Shown: piece after piece, positions 9,363 through 21,255 of the stretch | Layout of the letters: each line of letters begins with the position of its first letter | Position numbering within the stretch: position 1 is the first letter of the stretch | Assembly (NCBI GenBank): GCA_032719365.1 | Contig: CM064861.1 | Coordinates: 74,892,863-74,956,862, forward strand | Length of the DNA: 64,000 nt | Source: Prinsepia uniflora | Taxonomy: Eukaryota; Streptophyta; Magnoliopsida; Rosales; Rosaceae | Reading direction: 5' to 3' | The notes under the pieces: generated by a model | What the model was told of the DNA's origin: nothing | The model's database searches: none | The model's input: the letters and a program-made list of their open reading frames with translations, nothing else | Position numbers and translations under genes: made by a program

Positions 9363-12300
9363 TGACAGGACCGCCCCCGAAAGGGGCATCGATAACCGTG
9401 CCCGGTCCTGCTCCCGTCTGGCAAGAAGACTGAAAAACCCAAGTTACCCTCAGTGTTTGCCAAACCAGGGATAGCCACACGTATTTACTCATGCCTCCGC
9501 CCCTCGTACAGCCTCGAACAACGCGCAACGACCTGGAGGGTCAATAAAACCAAAAGGGTGTGAGTGGACAAAAATAAATCAGTTTAGCAAAACATTTACA
9601 ACAAACGTTTTTACCCTCCGCGTAAAAACCAATGCATGCATACAAAAGTCATTTCGCAATCGGTTAACATTTTCCACATAAGAAAAACTGTGTATCGAAT
9701 TTCAACATAAGAGAAACTCGTATGAATCTCAAAATCATTTTTCCTTTCTCAACCATCGGGTCTTAGCCCGAAATCGTAATCGCCGGGCCGCAGCCCAAAA
9801 CCACGAATCAAGCCAAATGCACAACATGATCCCAAACCAACAACCATATATCGGGCCACTGCCCAACTCAACTGAAACATCAGAAATCATCACTAAATCA
9901 CAAGTCAATCATTTTGCTGGATATCAAGTGCGCCCGAGTCTTTAAACTCAAAACCATGCGCATAAACAGGCCTTCCCGGGATATCAACGAGTCTTTAAAC
10001 TCAAAACATAATCAATAGGCCTCGGGGGTATCACAGTAACCGAGTCTTTAAACTCACGAGTCTTTAAACTCATTAAGGGCCCTCCCCCGTCATCAATTAA
10101 CCGAGTCTTTAAACTCAAAACGTGCTCCAGCAATAGCACCGGGTCCTTAAACCCAAAACAGTTTTCAAACACAACAACGGGTCTTCAACCCAAAGCAGTT
10201 TTCAGCGGGTCTCTAAACCCCAAAACATTTGTCGAACACGACAACGTGGGATCCATCCCCAAAATCATATTTTTCACAACAGGACCCACGGTCCGAATTT
10301 CCACATTCATTTTCCCCAAATCATACTTTACAAACATAATCAAATCATCATGAAATACGGGGCATGCAAAATCAGACCAAATCACTTTATTAAATCATTT
10401 TTCATTCCCGAATTCGAATTCGCAATAATGATTCCGTAAGCCGGCATCCGGAAGCATCATCCCGAACCCAAACCAAGAATCCATTTTAAATTTCCGAAAA
10501 CCGAAACCTCGTCCGTTAAAATTACTTTTATGCCCCGAGCATCAAGCCCGAAATCGTATTTTCCAAAATCCATTTTAATTCCTTGAAATCACTTCATCTC
10601 TTAAATCTCAGTATCAAAACATCCGAACCACAATCATAATTACCAAAATCGCGATCCAAGCAAAACATACTCAAAACCCTCATTTAAAAATCCTCAAAAT
10701 CACAAGTCTCATTTAAATTCCCCAATTCAAACATCAACAGTGATCAAATCACCATAACTCAAAATCTCGTAAAACGTGTCAAAATCGCAAGTCACATTCG
10801 CAAATCATAAACAACCTTTTTAAATCATTTTACACCCATTTCATATAACTTCTTCCATTAAACCATCATTAAGCATACGAGGGACCGTAGTCTCGAAATA
10901 CGTGGAATTTTCCCATGTATAGTAAAATACGTATAAATACGGGAATCGAAATCAATCACAACTTATAATCATAATCATAAAATCATAGATATATTTTATG
11001 CATGCATTAAATTTAGAAAGCAACGTCCACTCACACACTGTCCAATAGGGCTCGGTTTCGCGCCGCACGCGGTTCCGTTATTTCCGACATTTTCCAAAAA
11101 CCCGAATCCTGCCCGAAAACACATCCCCAGGTCATTAAGGTGTCAATTAACAACATACTAATTTCCCCTAATTTTCCGGGAATTAATCGTTAATTACAAA
11201 CGTAACATAAATCTTTGGACCTTCGGAATAACATCGAAACGGTGTCCGATAAATCCGAAACCAACGTTAAAATGTTCGTTACATTGTATAGGATAAAAGT
11301 CGTGTTGAACTCACCTTGAAAATCGACCCCACGTGCCGTCACGCGCCGCCGCAAGCGGCTGCGCGTGACACTCACGCGCCTGCTACAGTAACCCCAACGG
11401 TCACCATCTTCACCCGACTCTCGGTTAAACGGGCCGTTCAACCCGCCTGATGACCCGTTTAGTTCACTGCCAAATCAACCCTAAGTCTTTCAATTGAGCA
11501 TTCGAACACCTTCGTTACAAGTTTAATTACAGTTCTGGGACATTAATTTTACAGTCACTTACCTAAAATCAGACGACTCGACGACGAACATCGAAGGACA
11601 CCGCGTACTGCTCCTTCATTGAATTCCATCATTGCCGTCCGATTTCGATCAATTGATCCAGCCAACAGTTTCGTCTGATCAATCTAAGCTGGCTTCCAAT
11701 CTCAATTGTGTCTTCTAACTCCCCCACTTACACGACCTCAACCTCAACTTCTCTGAATTCCGCCGTGACTGTCCAAGCCTTCCCAGAGCTTAAAGCTTCG
11801 ACCCCCTGATCTGGATCGACTCGACTTAACCCCAGGAGGCCAAATGAGGCCTTAATTTGCCATGGGTCGACCCACATTTCGGATTCGAGTTTGAATTTTC
11901 CAAACACGAGCTTCGGGTTTCTGGGTGCAGTTCCACTCGTTCAAGACACTGCATCCCCACATACCCAACACATTCGACTACAATCACTCTCTCACCCTGC
12001 CTCAAACTCGCACCCGGGTTGCTCTAGTAGAAAAATGGCCAGCCATCACTCACACTCTGTTTTTCCCTCAGAGACACCCGCACAGTTTGAATACACCAGC
12101 CCACAAATGTGCACTCTCAGACCCGAGTACCAGCAGCCCCACATACTCTGATGATCGCACACGATGCCAACACCCGTGGGAAGACATTCTGGTCTCACTG
12201 CACACAGGGTTTCCCGCACCGCCCAAAATGTCATGGTTTAATCCTCCCCGTGCACTGGGTTTGCACCAGCCCATGCCACTACCTCAAAGTCCTTAAACAA

Positions 12301-12928
12301 CTCTCCCACTCAGCCATTATCAGGTAAAAAGAATTCAACAAATCCTTGGGCAGACTAAACAATTCTCCCCCGCCCATGCTCTGTTTTCCTGAGGAGAAAC
12401 CGCCCGTGCAAGGCCGTCCCACGGCTGTCCCCAAAAACAAGGCTAAAATTACCATTTTGCCCTCAGTTCAATAATTTCCAAAATGCCCCTCGCCATCCGT
12501 GACCCGTAACTTGGTCACCCGATGTCCGTTTCATGCGTGCCGCCAGTCGTTGTACTCGGGGCATCGAGACCTTCCTAACGGTCCTTGGCCCTCGCCCATC
12601 GGACCTCCCGATCAAAAAGTCAACATTTTCCTCTTATTCGTCCAAATTACGGAAATGCCCCTGGACTTCCGGACGTCATAACTTTCACCACGAACGTCGG
12701 AATCGAACGTGCCACCTGTCTATGATCTCGTGACGTCCCAACTACGTCACGGTCACTGGTCAAAGTCCATTTGAACGTCCGAATAAAAAGTCAACGTTTT
12801 GCCCACGACTAGGGGCAAAACGGTCATTTTGCACCGTTCGTCCGAATTCGCCCAACTAATCACCGATTAACCCCGCTAGTCATGATTAGTTAGTAATCTA
12901 ATCCCGAATTCCGGGACGGGTCGTTACA
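9363..12928 (-). repeat. LTR 2 (shared middle LTR), 3566 bp
   Basis: It is the 5' LTR of internal domain 1 and the 3' LTR of internal domain 2. It differs from LTR 1 at one base (C at 9415 versus T at 3036), where it matches LTR 3. At every later site where LTR 1 and LTR 3 differ, beginning at 3910/10289/16668, LTR 2 matches LTR 1. That is the pattern of a recombinant LTR. Confidence 0.93.
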
Positions 12929-15741
12929 ATCTTCCCCCCTTAAAGAATTTCGTCCCCGAAATTCCAACCGATCAAAACTCAACCGTTCCTCCCTTTAAAA
13001 CCAGTTTCGCTCTCGAATTTCCAATCATCCTCACTTCCCATCCACCTTGTGGAAAACATTTCGTCCTCGCAACACGTGTACACCCGTACACCAGCTACTC
13101 ATCTGTACTCAGAGGCCCCATCATAGTCTTATGTCGTACCGACCACACTCGACCACCTCGAGTGACAAGGATCACTTAATGACTGCTCCCACTGGGAGTC
13201 ACCAAATCTCACTTGTCAGTCCGTGCTGACGCTGCCAGCCAAACTGTCACCTCTCAACCTCCCCAGTAAAGCAGTAATCCACAGCCGATAGGTGTCACAT
13301 AAAGTTTCGTAAGATCAATAACACGAGCTCATCTCGCAGGGCAAGCCCAACCCTGCGGCATATGTCCATCTCAAGTCCATAACTGTAGATTCCCTCAGCG
13401 AACCACAACGCTGGAATCATTCCGGTGTGATATCATCACGTAAGGCCACACGTAGTGACGCAGTCACCAACTCACTCCTCCTGAGTGTACGTATACCGTC
13501 ATCAAACTCAATCAGGTGGGGTAACTGACACGCATTGAATACTAGCCCACCAGTGTTCGCCCAACTCCACACTGGGGTTCACTAGCCATCCGTGGCTAAG
13601 AGCGCATGCTCATGAATTCTCTGAACCCAACAAAATTAACTCTGCCCAGTGCATAGTATTCAATGTCCAGTTCACACCCACCACCAAATCCAATGGTGTC
13701 GGAACTAAGCCGACCATCAACACGTATAACCATACGCCACTGGTACCTCACATGTGCTGTCACCATGCACCACACGGTCAGTCCAATACTGGTCCTTGTA
13801 CACCGTGCAAGACACGTACATCCATTCCCCAATAAGTCCACTGCATGGCCCGCAGTCAATCATGATTCGATACTGGGATTCTCCCGTCCAGTCTCATACT
13901 AGACAAATCGATCATTCCGCTCATCATCCGTTCTGGATCCCATGGTCACCCGACCAGTAACGCAACATCAACCCCCAAACACGTCATCCAAGACGTACCA
14001 ACCCCCGCACGCTCACCGAGGCGTGTGCAGTCATGCCGAATGGGCATATAATCTCATTCACGAATACCGAGGCACACCAACTCAGAATCTATCGGATACC
14101 CGCTCAAACGGTTACCACATCACCTCTGATTGACTTTGAAAAGAAGCCAATCCCAATCGCACATATCTATAACTGACCAATTGGATCCAGTTGGGTATCC
14201 ACTCATCCACAAGTCAAGCCTCGAGTTCGACCCACAACCGTTCCCACTCGCTCGAGCACGGATTAACTTCGAAAAGAAGTTCAATCCAACAATCCTCATA
14301 TCTAAACATTTACGACAGAGCGATAAGCTCTTCACCTAGCCCGATCAAGGCGATCACAATTCGAGTCCGTTACCGCGTCACCCGACTGGTAACACCACGA
14401 TCCTAGATCCTCATTAACTAGATCCACCTAGGATCCACACATGCTCACAGTTAGCAATCCACCTGGAACCCGATAGTAGGGTCTCACACCCACTAGATTT
14501 CTTTTCAGTCACCCAACATTCCCCAACTACTTTCTCCCTCAATCAATCACTTAACAACGTAACACCTCCACTTTGTGGATCCCCTCCATTACCTCATATC
14601 GATCCCTGCCACTCCACCTAGGAGAGACCAAGGATGATCCATCATGATGTCAAGTCCAACCGTCGGACTCCCTACATCCGTAACTCACTTGGACAACCAC
14701 GCGTCCACCATCAGCCCAATACTCAGACCTCACGTCAATTAATGACTAACTATGCACATACACTGATTCCGACAGGGGATTACTCAACTCTTGTCACCTC
14801 GTCACTGTTGGGACATACCCCAATACCTCATAATCCCCGCTGGATCCTATCCAGTCCATGAGTTGACCACTACTGAATCTCAAATACCAACGCACTCTCA
14901 TCATGACAGAGTCACACCCCAACTCGTGGCTCAACACAATCTCACCCGCTGACACTAGCACCAGTACTAGTACCAGCACCAACGTACAATAATCCACACT
15001 AGCACACCGTGTGCAAAACGGGTAGCCCTGGATCTCCGCTCATACCGAGCGACGATCCCGCATCACTACCCGTACCCCGCAACTACGGGTACCACCGTCC
15101 CGCCAATCCACATCAGGATAGATGAACGTTCCCTAAACGCTCCCTGATTCTCCACTACTACCACTACACCAAGTACCCCAGACCATCAGCTAAACTCCAC
15201 AAGGCCACCGTTCCACAGAACCAAGCCATAATTCCTAACTCCTCAATACCTGTCCATACTCTGGTCCTCGGCATCCTAAGCGCCCAACGTTCCTCACTTA
15301 GCTTTTTCTGGCTCCACTCAAGCCTTGACACCATATCATGACTCATCTCACGTTCCTAACCCAAAGTCCTGACTCATCGTGAGTCCCACATCTACATCTT
15401 GACTCCTCCTGAGTCCAATCTCATACCAAACCAATCATGTCATCACTGACATACCCATCCTCGAGCAATACCCAATGCTCAACCACTTCCTACTCCAGCC
15501 ACCGGTCTCGTTCGTCCTTGCGACCCACACAATTCTAGGTCCAGCAAGTCGCGCAAATCACAGTTCACAGCGTACACTACCCGACATCTGACCCTCATAC
15601 CAGGGTCAATCTCACCCGAGATCTAACACGAGGTCCCAAATACCCTCGCCTACACGTCTCACTATCAGGTCGCGCACGAGGCTTACGCTTGGAGGCATGA
15701 TGTGGCCACAGAATCAGCAACCTAGTGCTCTGATACCAAAT
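12929..15741 (-). mobile_element. Internal domain 2 of the tandem complex (non-coding)
   Basis: Same length as internal domain 1 (2813 bp). I found a single difference (A at 14169 versus C at 7790). It holds the second polypurine tract (12929-12945) and the same hairpins shifted by 6379. Confidence 0.9.
15727..15738 (-). other. Primer-binding site of internal domain 2
   Basis: On the minus strand TGGTATCAGAGC adjoins LTR 3, which is therefore the 5' LTR of the whole complex. Confidence 0.9.
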
Positions 15742-18700
15742 TGACAGGACCGCCCCCGAAAGGGGCATCGATAACCGTGCCCGGTCCTGCTCCCGTCTGG
15801 CAAGAAGACTGAAAAACCCAAGTTACCCTCAGTGTTTGCCAAACCAGGGATAGCCACACGTATTTACTCATGCCTCCGCCCCTCGTACAGCCTCGAACAA
15901 CGCGCAACGACCTGGAGGGTCAATAAAACCAAAAGGGTGTGAGTGGACAAAAATAAATCAGTTTAGCAAAACATTTACAACAAACGTTTTTACCCTCCGC
16001 GTAAAAACCAATGCATGCATACAAAAGTCATTTCGCAATCGGTTAACATTTTCCACATAAGAAAAACTGTGTATCGAATTTCAACATAAGAGAAACTCGT
16101 ATGAATCTCAAAATCATTTTTCCTTTCTCAACCATCGGGTCTTAGCCCGAAATCGTAATCGCCGGGCCGCAGCCCAAAACCACGAATCAAGCCAAATGCA
16201 CAACATGATCCCAAACCAACAACCATATATCGGGCCACTGCCCAACTCAACTGAAACATCAGAAATCATCACTAAATCACAAGTCAATCATTTTGCTGGA
16301 TATCAAGTGCGCCCGAGTCTTTAAACTCAAAACCATGCGCATAAACAGGCCTTCCCGGGATATCAACGAGTCTTTAAACTCAAAACATAATCAATAGGCC
16401 TCGGGGGTATCACAGTAACCGAGTCTTTAAACTCACGAGTCTTTAAACTCATTAAGGGCCCTCCCCCGTCATCAATTAACCGAGTCTTTAAACTCAAAAC
16501 GTGCTCCAGCAATAGCACCGGGTCCTTAAACCCAAAACAGTTTTCAAACACAACAACGGGTCTTCAACCCAAAGCAGTTTTCAGCGGGTCTCTAAACCCC
16601 AAAACATTTGTCGAACACGACAACGTGGGATCCATCCCCAAAATCATATTTTTCACAACAGGACCCATGGTCCGAATTTCCACATTCATTTTCCCCAAAT
16701 CATACTTTACAAACATAATCAAATCATCATGAAATACGGGGCATGCAAAATCAGACCAAATCACTTTATTAAATCATTTTTCATTCCCGAATTCGAATTC
16801 GCAATAATGATTCCGTAAGCCGGCATCCGGAAGCATCATCCCGAACCCAAACCAAGAATCCATTTTAAATTTCCGAAAACCGAAACCTCGTCCGTTAAAA
16901 TTACTTTTATGCCCCGAGCATCAAGCCCGAAATCGTATTTTCCAAAATCCATTTTAATTCCTTGAAATCACTTCATCTCTTAAATCTCAGTATCAAAACA
17001 TCCGAACCACAATCATAATTACCAAAATCGCGATCCAAGCAAAACATACTCAAAACCCTCATTTAAAAATCCTCAAAATCACAAGTCTCATTTAAATTCC
17101 CCAATTCAAACATCAACAGTGATCAAATCACCATAACTCAAAATCTCGTAAAACGTGTCAAAATCGTAAGTCACATTCGCAAATCATAAACAACCTTTTT
17201 AAATCATTTTACACCCATTTCATATAACTTCTTCCATTAAACCATCATTAAGCATACGAGGGACCGTAGTCTCGAAATACGTGGAATTTTCCCATGTATA
17301 GTAAAATACGTATAAATACGGGAATCGAAATCAATCACAACTTATAATCATAATCATAAAATCATAGATATATTTTATGCATGCATTAAATTTAGAAAGC
17401 AACGTCCACTCACACACTGTCCAATAGGGCTCGGTTTCGCGCCGCACGCGGTTCCGTTATTTCCGACATTTTCCAAAAACCCGAATCCTGCCCGAAAACA
17501 CATCCCCAGGTCATTAAGGTGTCAATTAACAACATACTAATTTCCCCTAATTTTCCGGGAATTAATCGTTAATTACAAACGTAACATAAATCTTTGGACC
17601 TTCGGAATAACATCGAAACGGTGTCCGATAAATCCGAAACCAACGTTAAAATGTTCGTTACATTGTATAGGATAAAAGTCGTGTTGAACTCACCTTGAAA
17701 ATCGACCCCACGTGCCGTCACGCGCCGCCGCTGCGCGTGACACTCACGCGCCTGCTACAGTAACCCCAACGGTCACCATCTTCACCCGACTCTCGGTTAA
17801 ACGGGCCGTTCAACCCGCCTGATGACCCGTTTAGTTCACTGCCAAATCAACCCTAAGTCTTTCAATTGAGCATTCGAACACCTTCGTTACAAGTTTAATT
17901 ACAGTTCTGGGACATTAATTTTACAGTCACTTACCTAAAATCAGACGACTCGACGACGAACATCGAAGGACACCGCGTACTGCTCCTTCATCGAATTCCA
18001 TCATTGCCGTCCGATTTCGATCAATTGATCCAGCCAACAGTTTCGTCTGATCAATCTAAGCTGGCTTCCAATCTCAATTGTGTCTTCTAACTCCCCCACT
18101 TACACGACCTCAACCTCAACTTCTCTGAATTCCGCCGTGACTGTCCAAGCCTTCCCAGAGCTTAAAGCTTCGACCCCCTGATCTGGATCGACTCGACTTA
18201 ACCCCAGGAGGCCAAATGAGGCCTTAATTTACCATGGGTCGACCCACATTTCGGATTCGAGTTTGAATTTTCCAAACACGAGCTTCGGGTTTCTGGGTGC
18301 AGTTCCACTCGTTCAATACACTGCATCCCCACATACCCAACACATTCGACTACAATCACTCTCTCACCCTGCCTCAAACTCGCACCCGGGTTGCTCTAGT
18401 AGAAAAATGGCCAGCCATCACTCACACTCTGTTTTTCCCTCAGAGACACCCGCACAGTTTGAATAAACCAGCCCACAAATGTGCACTCTCAGACCCGAGT
18501 ACCAGCACCCCCACATACTCTGATGATCGCACACGATGCCAACACCCGTGGGAAGACATTCTGGTCTCACTGCACACAGGGTTTCCCGCACCGCCCAAAA
18601 TGTCATGGTTTAATCCTCCCCGTGCACTGGGTTTGCACCAGCCCATGCCACTACCTCAAAGTCCTTAAACAACTCTCCCACTCAGCCATTATCAGGTAAA

Positions 18701-19300
18701 AAGAATTCAACAAATCCTTGGGCAGACTAAACAATTCTCCCCCGCCCATGCTCTGTTTTCCTGAGGAGAAACCGCCCGTGCAAGGCCGTCCCACAGCTGT
18801 CCCCAAAAACAAGGCTAAAATTACCATTTTGCCTTCAGTTCAATAATTTCCAAAATGCCCCTCCCCATCCGTGACCCGTAACTTGGTCACCCGATGTCCG
18901 TTTCATGCGTGCCGCCAGTCGTTGTACTCGGGGCATCGAGACCTTCCTAACGGTCCTTGGCCCTCGCCCATCGGACCTCCCGATCAAAAAGTCAACATTT
19001 TCCTCTTATTCGTCCAAATTACGGAAATGCCCCTGGACTTCCGGACGTCATAACTTTCACCACGAACGTCGGAATCGAACGTGCCACCTGTCTATGATCT
19101 CGTGACGTCCCAACTACGTCACGGTCACTGGTCAAAGTCCATTTGACCGTCCGAATAAAAAGTCAACGTTTTGCCCACGACTAGGGGCAAAACGGTCATT
19201 TTGCACCGTTCGTCCGAATTCGCCCAACTAATCACCGATTAACCCCGCTAGTCATGATTAGTTAGTAATCTAATCCCGAATTCCGGGACGGGTCGTTACA
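15742..19300 (-). repeat. LTR 3 (5' LTR of the complex), 3559 bp
   Basis: It is 7 bp shorter than LTRs 1 and 2 because of a small deletion near 17730 in a GCCGCCGC...GCGGC tract. I counted about eleven further substitutions (for example at 16668, 17167, 17992, 18231 and 18317). It is thus the most diverged of the three LTRs. It would carry the promoter of the complex if the complex is transcribed. Confidence 0.92.
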
Positions 19301-19681
19301 AGCACAGCACAACTTGCACCACCAACTATAACGAGAATTTCAAGGGCCTCCCAAACACTGCACTCATGATATGTGGGGATGTGACATGTGGGCAACCCCA
19401 ACCCCCCAACATGCCACGAACTTTATTGAAGAAATGGTCAGCACACCCAACCTGAAAAACCGTATTTTTGCTGACATTTGGCAACCCGCCCCCTAAAACC
19501 TGACGGGAATCTTCCACATAACCCGACACTCATACTTTAATTTCTATTGCTTCCATATCATACAAGTTATGTAATTCTAAAACACTTGGACAATGAAAGA
19601 TGGACATGTTGCCTATAACAAGAACATGAAGTACTACATATGTTTGGATATTAAAAACAAACGTACATAAACTCAATAATT
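19301..19681. other. Unassigned flank right of the tandem complex
   Basis: The stretch begins with the right target duplication AGCAC (19301-19305). A 67-codon minus-strand frame (19326-19529) is not recognisable. It may be 3' untranslated sequence of the gene at 19682-20005. Confidence 0.4.
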
Positions 19682-20005
19682 TCATTTTCTCTTGTTGATT
19701 GTTGCAGATTGTAGTTGGGTTGTAAGAGTCCCAACAATTTGGAGTAGCTCATCACGTTGCTTTGTAAGTTCAGAAATGACGTTTTCATTGTGAAGTTGAC
19801 GTTCTACTTCTGCAGTCAATCTCCATCCACTACTCTCTATACCCATGGTAGGAGCAGGTGTCTGGATAGTGGCGAAGTACTCATGGTATGCATGAGTTGC
19901 CCTATGTTTGGCATGGCTGAAATTGATGACTTGTTTTTCAGCTTCGCTCCAACTATCGTAAATACTAGGAACTCTACCCCTAAAAACCACCCATACTTTA
20001 CCCAT
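19682..20005 (-). CDS. Small protein with RNase H1 hybrid-binding / viroplasmin-like domain
   Basis: A 107-residue frame without breaks. Residues about 3-46 carry the pattern VFRGRVPSIYDSWSEAEKQV...FS.A, which is the N-terminal hybrid-binding fold of eukaryotic RNase H1. The same fold is known as the caulimovirus viroplasmin domain and occurs widely in plant proteins, including transposon-linked ones. It is expected to bind RNA-DNA hybrids or dsRNA. Residues about 70-100 (VERQL...NVISELTKQRDELLQIVGTLTTQL) look like a short coiled coil for self-association. No RNase H catalytic domain follows. A TATA box lies about 225 bp upstream (20229-20236), giving a plausible compact gene. It is next to and co-oriented with the Ulp1-type transposon gene and may have been its passenger. 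A host gene fragment is the alternative. The domain call is fairly sure; function is inferred. Confidence 0.62.
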   Translation of the reverse strand: MGKVWVVFRGRVPSIYDSWSEAEKQVINFSHAKHRATHAYHEYFATIQTPAPTMGIESSGWRLTAEVERQLHNENVISELTKQRDELLQIVGTLTTQLQSATINKRK

Positions 20006-20228
20006 GATTCAATATGCACGAAGGTTGCAGAGGGGTAAGGTTTTAGGACCACTAGAAACCACCTAATTACTCTTGGTGGGTTTGCTCACTATTATAGTAC
20101 CAACTCAAAGCTCCAACTCAAAGTCTTACTTTTGTTTCTCTCAACTAAAAAAGTTTGAGATACAAGATGGGGAAAGAAACTAAATTGGGGCCTCACAATT
20201 GAGGTGCTTTGGGAGTGCTCCCTCCTTT

Positions 20229-20236
20229 TATTTATA
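20229..20236 (-). promoter_or_regulatory. TATA box upstream of the hybrid-binding-domain gene
   Basis: On the minus strand CCTATAAATAAAAGG is a strong plant TATA context. The predicted start of transcription is near 20200, leaving a leader of about 200 bases before the ATG at 20005. Confidence 0.5.
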
Positions 20237-20240
20237 GGGA

Positions 20241-21255
20241 TAGATGGAGACAAATGTTATGCACCAACTCATCCTCCATCATGTCATGTCTTTTACAATA
20301 ATATGTGTATCACCAAAGCATGTGACACAATTCATGTGTTGCAACTAATATGTCGCACAACTCATGAAGTGGAACTAATGTAAGATTTTTTTTTCTTCAC
20401 TTATTTCTTATAAATAAAAAAATTAAAGGGGATGAGGCACCAAATTGAATTTGGTAATTTGTTCATCTTGATTTCTATTAACTCAAATGAATAAATTATA
20501 AATTTTAATGGAATATGGGTACAACCCATATTGAAATCGCGATTGATACATGAGTATACTCTTCTTTCAACCGATCCTATTACTGTTAGGCGAGTACTAT
20601 GCATTGAGGGACATGGATTTGTTAATTGATGTAAACAAAAATACTCTGTCGCTTTATATTTAACCCATATCTTCTTACCAATAGATCAATAAGTTCCAAA
20701 TATACTATGAATCTTTTTAAAGTCACCAAATCAAGTATCAAAATTTGCATATGAAAAAGTGCCTTCATGGTATGAAGACAATTAAAACTGTAATAGATAT
20801 AAGTGAAACAACATAACGTTGATATAAGCATTTTGTAAAGCAAATATGCATATAGCACATAAAGTCCAACAAAAAGTCCAAAATTTTTCATGGTAGGGTC
20901 AGTGACAAACATATGTAAACCTACAATGCACCACACAATTTAATATACACAACAACAATATGGGGGTTTACCCGATAACCACATAAGGGAGTGAACACGG
21001 ATAGGGATTCGTAGATAAACGCAGGCGGGACATTTGCCTCACCATCTAACAAACAATCCCTTCTCGACCTACATATTGGCTCTCATTGCAGCAAACCCAG
21101 CTACATCACGTCCTGCAATTGATTTTTCTCATGCTTCACCAAATAACGTCAGTCGTTCGTGTTCATACTTGGAGTCATATTGCTACCATTGCATAAGGAT
21201 AAAATGTAATTGGTTATACATGCCTAATGAAATAGCAACTAATGCCAACATTTAA
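20241..21255. other. AT-rich spacer without recognised genes
   Basis: Only short, unconvincing frames occur on either strand. It lies between the small gene and the catalytic-cysteine block of the Ulp1-type gene. It may include 3' exons of that gene that I cannot recognise. Confidence 0.4.

Larger units (their letters stand above)
2984..19300 (-). mobile_element. Tandem non-coding LTR retrotransposon complex (LTR-internal-LTR-internal-LTR)
   Basis: Three LTRs (2984-6549, 9363-12928, 15742-19300) alternate with two internal domains (6550-9362, 12929-15741). The period is exactly 6379 bp. In minus orientation each LTR begins TGTAACGACC and ends CCTGTCA. Each internal domain starts with the tRNA-iMet primer-binding site and ends with a purine tract. 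The outer flanks are AGCAT and AGCAC, an imperfect 5-bp duplication, so the complex behaves as one insertion. No frame longer than about 125 codons exists and none resembles gag or pol. The element is therefore non-autonomous, fitting the LARD concept (long LTRs with a non-coding interior). The two LTR-plus-internal units differ at only two bases that I found (3036 and 7790), so the duplication is very recent. Confidence 0.93.
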
